From Thermoleophilia bacterium UBA6103 (lineage in GTDB: Bacteria; Actinomycetota; Thermoleophilia; UBA2241), in the NCBI GenBank assembly GCA_002423545.1, contig DIWP01000048.1, positions 64,547 through 74,247 of the forward strand: a stretch of 9,701 nt of DNA, given 5' to 3'. The notes below the pieces were generated by a model. It was not told the DNA's origin. It worked only from the letters and a program-made list of their open reading frames with translations, and made no database searches. The position numbers and the translations under genes are program-made. Numbering within the stretch: position 1 is the first letter of the stretch; every line of letters begins with the position of its first letter. This document shows, one piece after another, positions 5,774 to 9,701 of this stretch.

Positions 5774-7566
5774 GGTGCGCTCCCTCCTTGCGCATGACGT
5801 GCGGCGATGAGCCGCAGCAGCGCCACCGCCGCCTCCTGCGGTCCCTTCGTCTCAAAGCCCTCGATGCCGAGTTGCGTGCGCAACTGCCCGACGAACGTCT
5901 CCGACGCGAAGACCGCGTCGAAGACCCTTCGTGCGATGGCGTCGTGCTGCTCACGCCGCTGCGTGGCGCCGAAGACGTTGACGAAGTAGGTGCTGGTGAG
6001 TCCGGTCGACGTGGTCGTGCCCTTGGACATGGCACGGCCTTCACGGAAGACAGCCAGCGCCGTCTCGGCGTCGGCGAACGGTTCGACGACCGGATGTGCC
6101 TCATCGACCCACTCGTAGTTGTTGGCGTACAGGCAGATGTCGACCTGATGGCTGTGCAGGACCTCTTCCAGGCTGGTCACCGGGACCACCACGCGGGCGT
6201 TGGTCTTCTGCGGGCTCATGAAGATGGCGCGGTCGAGCTGCTGGAAGGCGTAGCCCTGGCTCAGGTCGTCGAGGCGCACGAAGGCGCCTATCTCGGTGCC
6301 GTACGCGGCCACCCTGCCGGCGTCGTCCACGGTAAGCGAGCCCATGTCGTCGGCGACGATGCGCAGCTCGCTGATCTCGTCGCCGGCCAGCTCGCGCAGC
6401 GCCTCGAGCGTCTCCGACTTGCCGGCCGCCGTGTCGCCGATGATGAGCACGTTGGCCGCCGCGCCGCTCTCGAGCACGACGCGGGTGAAGGCGCCGTGGA
6501 ACGGCATGCGGCCGGCATTGAGCGCGACCACGTTGTGCAGCGTCAGGACCATCTTCTTCAGATAGCCGAAGTACCCGAAGCGGTCCTCGCAGGGTATCGC
6601 CGCGACCAGCAGATCGGCCTCCCGATCGGCGTGGAAGACGGTCGGCAGATCGCCGTAGCGGGCCAGCGTCTCCGGCGGCACGCCGTACAGGTAGACGGCG
6701 TCCGGGCCGGCGGCGATCTGCTCGTCGGTCGCCGGCTCGAAGAGGTTGGCCAGCGCACTGCCCAACGCGATGAAGCGCTGGTTGACGTACACGAACACGA
6801 CCACCGGGCCGACCACCGCCGGGTAGCAGATCCAGCGCGCCGGGTCGAGCTCCAGGCCGGCGATGGGGTCGTCGTCGACCTCCACGAACTCGCCGCTGCG
6901 CTTGTTGGTCGGCGGGTCGGTGATGAACGGCGGATCGATGACCACGTGGCGGACGAACGGCACGCCGGCGAGCGTGGCGCGATAGGCGTCCGGGACCGGC
7001 CAGTCGCGGTGGCCGACGACCAGGCCGACCTCGCATCCCGCCGAGACCTGGCGATAGACGCGCGGGTGATCGCCGGTGATGTTCTCGACCACGTCCCGAT
7101 AGAGACCGCGTACCAGCATGGCGAAGGTCTCCATGGTCTGGTTGAAGTCTCGGTGAGGGCGGCCGGCGGCAGACACGCCGCCCTCGTCGTGGGCGACCAT
7201 GAAGCGGTCGTACGAGCGCCAGTAGTCGTAGAGTCCCTCGACCAGCTCGTGCAGGGCCTCGCGACGCTCGGGAGTCGCCGCGCCATCCCCGTCGGCGACT
7301 CCGGTGACGCGGTCGAGCGGGTTGTTCGTGAGCAGCCGCAGGACGTCGAGCAGGCCGCGCAGCGACTCCGCTCGTCCCTCGGCCAGGCCGGAGACGCCGA
7401 GCCCGGCGAGCAGCGGCGAGCGATGCGCCCGCAGGCGGGCCACGTAGGCGCCCAGGATGCGAGCGAAGGCGTCGCTCTCCACGATCTCCTGCGTGCTGCG
7501 ACAGACGGCGCCGCTGGCGTGCATCACGATCTGCCGCGCCTCCCTGTCGACCCTCACGATCGCCAT
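5770..7566 (-). CDS. PEP carboxykinase / HPr kinase-like P-loop protein of unknown substrate
   Basis: This is a 598-residue, apparently cytosolic protein. Residues 1-200 form a largely helical region I do not recognise. The C-terminal half resembles the PEPCK nucleotide-binding fold. GYFGYLKKMVL (331-341) and RMPFHGAF (353-360) align with the PEPCK blocks YGGEMKKGM and SMHCSAN, so K338 and H357 match the metal-ligand Lys and His at an identical 19-residue spacing. The Walker A motif GDTAAGKSET (377-386) is closer to HPr kinase (GDSGIGKSE) than to PEPCK (GLSGTGKTT). VADDMGS (404-410) gives the metal-binding Asp pair, D406/D407. MSKGTTTSTGLTSTYF (513-528) sits where PEPCK has its GYTAK..GTE..T region. 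NKRSGEF (221-227) may be the PEPCK R-S-P substrate loop. It could be a divergent carboxykinase or a protein or small-molecule kinase. The start at 7566 has AGAGGAG just upstream and is preferred to an in-frame extension to 7659. It overlaps mscL downstream. Confidence 0.72.
   Translation of the reverse strand: MAIVRVDREARQIVMHASGAVCRSTQEIVESDAFARILGAYVARLRAHRSPLLAGLGVSGLAEGRAESLRGLLDVLRLLTNNPLDRVTGVADGDGAATPERREALHELVEGLYDYWRSYDRFMVAHDEGGVSAAGRPHRDFNQTMETFAMLVRGLYRDVVENITGDHPRVYRQVSAGCEVGLVVGHRDWPVPDAYRATLAGVPFVRHVVIDPPFITDPPTNKRSGEFVEVDDDPIAGLELDPARWICYPAVVGPVVVFVYVNQRFIALGSALANLFEPATDEQIAAGPDAVYLYGVPPETLARYGDLPTVFHADREADLLVAAIPCEDRFGYFGYLKKMVLTLHNVVALNAGRMPFHGAFTRVVLESGAAANVLIIGDTAAGKSETLEALRELAGDEISELRIVADDMGSLTVDDAGRVAAYGTEIGAFVRLDDLSQGYAFQQLDRAIFMSPQKTNARVVVPVTSLEEVLHSHQVDICLYANNYEWVDEAHPVVEPFADAETALAVFREGRAMSKGTTTSTGLTSTYFVNVFGATQRREQHDAIARRVFDAVFASETFVGQLRTQLGIEGFETKGPQEAAVALLRLIAARHAQGGSAP
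5781..5789 (-). promoter_or_regulatory. mscL ribosome-binding site inside the upstream gene
   Basis: On the minus strand AAGGAGGGA lies 7 nt before the mscL ATG and doubles as the codons for the final Gln-Gly-Gly-Ser of the upstream P-loop protein. With the ATGA overlap it supports translational coupling and fixes the mscL start. Confidence 0.8.
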
Positions 7567-7570
7567 CGAT

Positions 7571-7577
7571 CTCCTCT
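7571..7577 (-). promoter_or_regulatory. Ribosome-binding site fixing the PEPCK-like gene start
   Basis: AGAGGAG on the minus strand lies 4 nt before the ATG at 7566. The in-frame upstream ATG at 7659 has no such site and would add an Arg-rich leader. Confidence 0.65.
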
Positions 7578-7604
7578 CTCGTCGCTCATCTTCCGGGTCG
7601 GGGG

Positions 7605-7610
7605 ATGATA
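7605..7610 (-). promoter_or_regulatory. Candidate -10 element for the PEPCK-like/mscL pair
   Basis: Minus-strand TATCAT matches the -10 consensus in 5 of 6 positions and would place transcription start about 30 nt before the ATG at 7566. There is no good -35 match 17 nt upstream. Immediately upstream lies a short inverted repeat, GCCGC/GCGGC with a 4-nt loop (7615-7628), which could be an operator or a remnant of a terminator for the preceding gene. Confidence 0.4.
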
Positions 7611-7689
7611 CACGGCCGCCACAGCGGCTCGGCGTCACATGCCGTCCTCGCCGGGCCACGAGCCAAACGCGCTGCGGGGCAGGACCGGC

Positions 7690-8769
7690 TCACAGCAGGT
7701 CGACGACCGCGTCCGCGTAGCTGGGCGCGAACAGCGCCGGGCTGCCGCCGGTGTGCAGGAACACCACCGTGGCGCCGCGCCTGATGACGCCGCCCTCCAC
7801 CAGCTCTGGCAGGGCGCCGAGAGCCTTGCCCGAGTAGACGGGGTCGAGCAGGATGCCGCTCGTCCGCAGGGCCACGGTGATCGCATCCGCACCCTCGGGC
7901 GTCACGACCCCGTACGCCGGCCCCGTCCCGTCGACGAGCACCAGGTCTTCGGCGGCTACCGCCGCCTCGCTCCCGACGAGCGCCAGACACCCGGCGGCGA
8001 TCTCCGTGACCACCGGGCCCAGCTCGCCCTTGCTCTTGGCGACATCGACACCGACGACCCGCGGCAGCGTCGCGTGCGACGATGCCGCCGTCCCGTCGAC
8101 GGCCCGTGTCACGCCGGAACCGGTCGCCGCGGCCAGCGCCCGGCCGGCCAACAGCCCGCCCTGGGTACCGCCGGAGCCGCAGGCGTGTACCAGGTACTCG
8201 GCCTGTACGCCCATCTCGTCGAGCTGTGAGACCAGCTCGAGATAGGCGTCGGCGTAGCCGACCGCCCCCAGCGGCATCGACGCCCCCACCGGGATGACGC
8301 AGCAACGGCGCCCGGCTGCCGCCAGCTCATCGGCGACGGCCTGAGTCGCCGCGTTGAGCTCGTCCCACGTCTGCGTGCGCACAAAGTGCAGCTCGGCGCC
8401 GGCCAGCCGATCGAGCACCAGATTGCCGCCGCTCTTCTCGACGGGGTCGCCGTCGAGCACCAGATGCACGCCCAGGCCGCAGACGGCGCCGGCCACGGCC
8501 GTGAGCCGTGCGTGGTTGGACTGCACGGCGCCGGTGGTCACCAGCGTGTCGCAGCCGCGCTGCAGGGCGTCTGCCACCACGTACTCCAGCTTGCGGATCT
8601 TGTTGCCGCCGACGCCCGGGCCGTACAGGTCGTCGCGCTTGACCCACAGGTCGACGTCCACGTCGAGCCCTGATGCCAGTGCCGGGCGATGCTCGAGCGG
8701 GCTCGGTCTCATGCCCAGTTCCAGACGCGACAGACCTCCGAGGCCGATCACCCTGTCCTGTGTGTCCAC
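7690..8769 (-). CDS. D-cysteine desulfhydrase / ACC deaminase-family PLP enzyme (desulfhydrase-like)
   Basis: This is a 359-residue fold-type II PLP enzyme. LWVKRDDLYGPGVGGNKIRK (41-60) contains the predicted PLP lysine K57. TTGAVQSNHARLTA (78-91) is the substrate-loop block, and HACGSGGTQGGLLAG (195-209) is the Gly-rich phosphate cradle. LDPVYSGKALG (308-318) and FLHTGGSPALF (337-347) complete the family pattern. ACC deaminases carry Glu in DPVYEGK; here it is Ser (S313), resembling the Thr of D-cysteine desulfhydrases. The likely activity is therefore alpha,beta-elimination of D-cysteine or a related D-amino acid to pyruvate, ammonia and sulfide, rather than ACC cleavage. Residues about 214-236 look like an enlarged loop. 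The GTG at 8769 has GGAG 7 nt upstream. A longer in-frame start at 8907 would overlap the nitroreductase gene and is less likely. The enzyme is cytosolic. Confidence 0.85.
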   Translation of the reverse strand: MDTQDRVIGLGGLSRLELGMRPSPLEHRPALASGLDVDVDLWVKRDDLYGPGVGGNKIRKLEYVVADALQRGCDTLVTTGAVQSNHARLTAVAGAVCGLGVHLVLDGDPVEKSGGNLVLDRLAGAELHFVRTQTWDELNAATQAVADELAAAGRRCCVIPVGASMPLGAVGYADAYLELVSQLDEMGVQAEYLVHACGSGGTQGGLLAGRALAAATGSGVTRAVDGTAASSHATLPRVVGVDVAKSKGELGPVVTEIAAGCLALVGSEAAVAAEDLVLVDGTGPAYGVVTPEGADAITVALRTSGILLDPVYSGKALGALPELVEGGVIRRGATVVFLHTGGSPALFAPSYADAVVDLL

Positions 8770-8776
8770 GGTCCCC

Positions 8777-8780
8777 CTCC
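8777..8780 (-). promoter_or_regulatory. Ribosome-binding site supporting the GTG start of the desulfhydrase-like gene
   Basis: The minus-strand tract GGAGGGGG (GGAG at 8780-8777) lies 7 nt before the GTG at 8769. It decides this start over the ATG at 8907, which lies inside the upstream coding region. Confidence 0.6.
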
Positions 8781-8797
8781 CAAGTCGCACGTCTGTC

Positions 8798-8867
8798 TCC
8801 CTGCAGAGCAGGGATCGCCGTCGTCGCAGCGTCCCCACACCGCGGTCACGTGCCGTTGCCACGGCAC
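8798..8867 (-). promoter_or_regulatory. Two short hairpins in the nitroreductase-desulfhydrase spacer
   Basis: The 103-nt spacer holds two perfect 7-bp stems. One is GTGCCGT/ACGGCAC with a 4-nt loop (8850-8867), 6 nt beyond the nitroreductase stop. The other is TCCCTGC/GCAGGGA with a 3-nt loop (8798-8814), 29 nt before the GTG of the next gene. Neither is followed by a T-run. They could be an attenuating terminator plus an operator-like palindrome. I see no clear -10 box, so read-through from the nitroreductase gene remains plausible. Confidence 0.4.
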
Positions 8868-8872
8868 CGGAT

Positions 8873-9379
8873 TCACCAGCCGTCGCGGTGGACACGCCTC
8901 GCGTCATAACGGCCGGAGGGCGGCTTCTCCTCGGCCGGGTGGCCGACCGGGACCAGGGCGAACGGCACCACCTGCCGCGGGATGCCCAGCAGCGACCGCA
9001 GTCCTTCGACCCTCTCCTCGAGCGGATGGACGCCGAGCCACACGGTCCCGAGTCCCAGCGACCGTGCCTCGACCAGGATGTTCTCGGTAGCCGCCGAGCA
9101 GTCCTGGACCCAGTACTGAGGCCACTTGCAGCTCTCCGGCTCGCCGCAGACCAGGATCGAGACCGGCGCCTGCGGGACCATGGCGGAGTAGGGGTGTACC
9201 GACGGGATGCGGTCTCTGAGCTGTCGATCGCGGATGACCACGAACTGCCACGGCTGCTGATTGCCGGCCGACGGGGCGCTCATGGCTGCCTGCAGGAGCC
9301 GCTCCACTGTCGCGTCGTCGACCGGCTCCGCGGTGTACTTGCGGATGCTCCTGCGATCCATCACCGGGTCTGTCGTCAT
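8873..9379 (-). CDS. Nitroreductase family FMN oxidoreductase
   Basis: This 168-residue flavoprotein would be a cytosolic homodimer using NAD(P)H to reduce nitro compounds, quinones or an unknown physiological substrate. RRSIRKY (9-15) provides the FMN phosphate-contacting arginines, and SAPSAGNQQPWQF (34-46) is the flavin-binding loop typical of the family. QDCSAATENILVEARSLGLG (92-111), followed by TVWLG, is the conserved helix plus FMN-contact segment. The C-terminal FALVPVGHPAEEKP (140-153) matches the usual VPIGYP..... block. The length is typical of the short clade. The ATG at 9379 has AGGAGG 5 nt upstream. The preceding gene is a superoxide dismutase and the next a desulfhydrase-like enzyme, a loose redox and sulfur grouping, but the spacers leave co-transcription open. 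Confidence 0.92.
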   Translation of the reverse strand: MTTDPVMDRRSIRKYTAEPVDDATVERLLQAAMSAPSAGNQQPWQFVVIRDRQLRDRIPSVHPYSAMVPQAPVSILVCGEPESCKWPQYWVQDCSAATENILVEARSLGLGTVWLGVHPLEERVEGLRSLLGIPRQVVPFALVPVGHPAEEKPPSGRYDARRVHRDGW

Positions 9380-9399
9380 CTCGACCTCCTCGCCGTCAC

Positions 9400-9438
9400 T
9401 GCTGCCGGTCCGCCGGGCGACCGGTGATGCTGCCGGTC
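9400..9438 (-). repeat. 11-bp direct repeat upstream of the nitroreductase gene
   Basis: TGCTGCCGGTC occurs at 9400-9410 and again at 9428-9438, 28 nt apart (minus strand GACCGGCAGCA). The copies lie 21 and 49 nt before the nitroreductase ATG, and the pair's spacing is near three helical turns, so they could be regulator half-sites in the promoter or leader. No known operator is recognised. Confidence 0.45.
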
Positions 9439-9479
9439 GGGTCTGCCGATATGGCCGCCGGGCCGACCCCGGGGAAGGG

Positions 9480-9519
9480 TCGGGGGCGGGGGACCGCCAT
9501 CCGGTCCCGCCGCCCCCGA
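9480..9519 (-). terminator. Long GC hairpin downstream of the superoxide dismutase gene
   Basis: The arms 9480-9496 and 9502-9519 pair over 17 bp with a single bulged base around a 5-nt loop. The hairpin lies 64 nt beyond the sod stop, in the minus direction. There is no T-run on the minus side. A second 7-bp stem, CCGACCC/GGGTCGG (9463-9483), shares bases with it and cannot form at the same time. It most likely ends the sod transcript before the nitroreductase gene. Confidence 0.6.
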
Positions 9520-9535
9520 TTCTACTCGGCCCGTC

Positions 9536-9550
9536 GCGCCCGCGGGGCGC
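9536..9550 (-). terminator. Short GC hairpin after the superoxide dismutase stop
   Basis: GCGCCC/GGGCGC forms a 6-bp stem with a 3-nt loop, 33 nt after the sod stop and before the larger hairpin. It is probably part of the same transcript 3' end; its role is uncertain. Confidence 0.3.
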
Positions 9551-9582
9551 TGCGCTCCTTCAGGCGCCGGCCCGGTGGCTCC

Positions 9583-9701
9583 TCAGGGCGTCGCCATGTT
9601 CTGGCTCACGAAGTCCCAGTTGACGAGCGTGTCGAGGAACGCCTGCACCCAGTCGGGGCGCCGATTCTGGAAATCGAGGTAGTAGGCATGCTCCCAGACA
9701 T
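9583..9701 (-). CDS. Fe/Mn superoxide dismutase, C-terminal end (5' part outside window)
   Basis: The last 38 codons of an iron/manganese superoxide dismutase run off the right edge. The translation begins VWEHAYYLDFQNRRPDW, which is the family signature D-x-W-E-H-A-Y-Y. The two bases at the window edge (AT) fit the third and second positions of an Asp codon, so the metal-ligand Asp is probably the next residue, and the metal-ligand His is present in WEHAYY. The end (AFLDTLVNWDFVSQNMATP) matches the C-terminal helix of the family. The enzyme converts superoxide to oxygen and hydrogen peroxide in the cytosol. Iron versus manganese preference cannot be read from this fragment. Downstream hairpins suggest its transcript ends before the nitroreductase gene. 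Confidence 0.93.
   Translation of the reverse strand, partial: VWEHAYYLDFQNRRPDWVQAFLDTLVNWDFVSQNMATP

Noticed and set aside
5770..7566. Annotation as bona fide HPr kinase/phosphorylase or PEP carboxykinase
   Set aside because: The Walker A resembles HPr kinase and the Lys/His spacing resembles PEPCK, but the length and the N-terminal region fit neither well enough, so only superfamily membership is claimed.
5788..7608. A 606-codon open frame on the + strand, antisense to the PEPCK-like gene
   Set aside because: Its translation is rich in Asp, Arg, Val, His and Gly with no domain, as expected for the antisense phase of a high-GC gene. The minus-strand frame has P-loop motifs, a good ribosome-binding site and the mscL overlap.
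7690..8769. Annotation as ACC deaminase
   Set aside because: The discriminating Glu of DPVYEGK is Ser here, so the desulfhydrase-like side of the family is more likely.
8770..8907. N-terminal extension of the desulfhydrase-like protein to an ATG at 8907
   Set aside because: The added 46 residues are Arg-, Gly- and Thr-rich, the extension overlaps the end of the nitroreductase gene, and the GTG at 8769 has a strong ribosome-binding site.

Overview
The window comes from a uniformly high-GC bacterial chromosome. I see no tRNA or rRNA gene, transposase, integrase, CRISPR array or plasmid or phage hallmark. The GC content, the GTG starts, the strong GGAGG-type ribosome-binding sites, the MscL with a cysteine-rich tail and the papain-like protease with a lectin-like tail all fit an actinobacterium-like lineage, perhaps a deep-branching one such as Coriobacteriia or Thermoleophilia. 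The lineage is an inference; the sequence does not settle it. The region reads as ordinary chromosome with one gene pair that stands out.

Left half, all on the + strand. The window opens inside an ABC-transporter ATPase gene, which overlaps by 4 nt the gene for its ABC-2 type permease (3-1246). A 260-nt gap follows, then a PLP-dependent class IV aminotransferase (1507-2331). After a hairpin-rich 168-nt leader comes a secreted papain-family (C1) peptidase with a C-terminal lectin-like domain (2500-3954), closed by a 13-bp GC-rich hairpin. Next is a lipoprotein-anchored beta-propeller of the glucose/sorbosone (aldose sugar) dehydrogenase family (4067-5290). Its proposed ATG sits in the loop of a small perfect hairpin.

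Right half, all on the - strand and convergent with the left half at about 5291-5362. In transcription order these are the 3' end of a Fe/Mn superoxide dismutase gene (9701-9583), an FMN nitroreductase-like oxidoreductase (9379-8873), a D-cysteine desulfhydrase-like PLP enzyme (8769-7690), a 598-residue P-loop protein related to PEP carboxykinase and HPr kinase (7566-5770), and mscL (5773-5363). The last two overlap as ATGA, and the mscL ribosome-binding site lies inside the upstream gene, so they are probably translated together.

The most interesting item is that last pair. The large protein keeps what look like the PEPCK metal-ligand Lys and His at the PEPCK spacing, but carries an HPr-kinase-like Walker A motif (GDTAAGKSET). 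It is tied to a mechanosensitive channel whose tail carries a predicted four-cysteine zinc ribbon. Its substrate is unknown. Other second-look items are the structured leader of the peptidase gene, direct repeats in front of the nitroreductase gene, and competing hairpins between sod and the nitroreductase gene. No intergenic stretch exceeds 300 bases.
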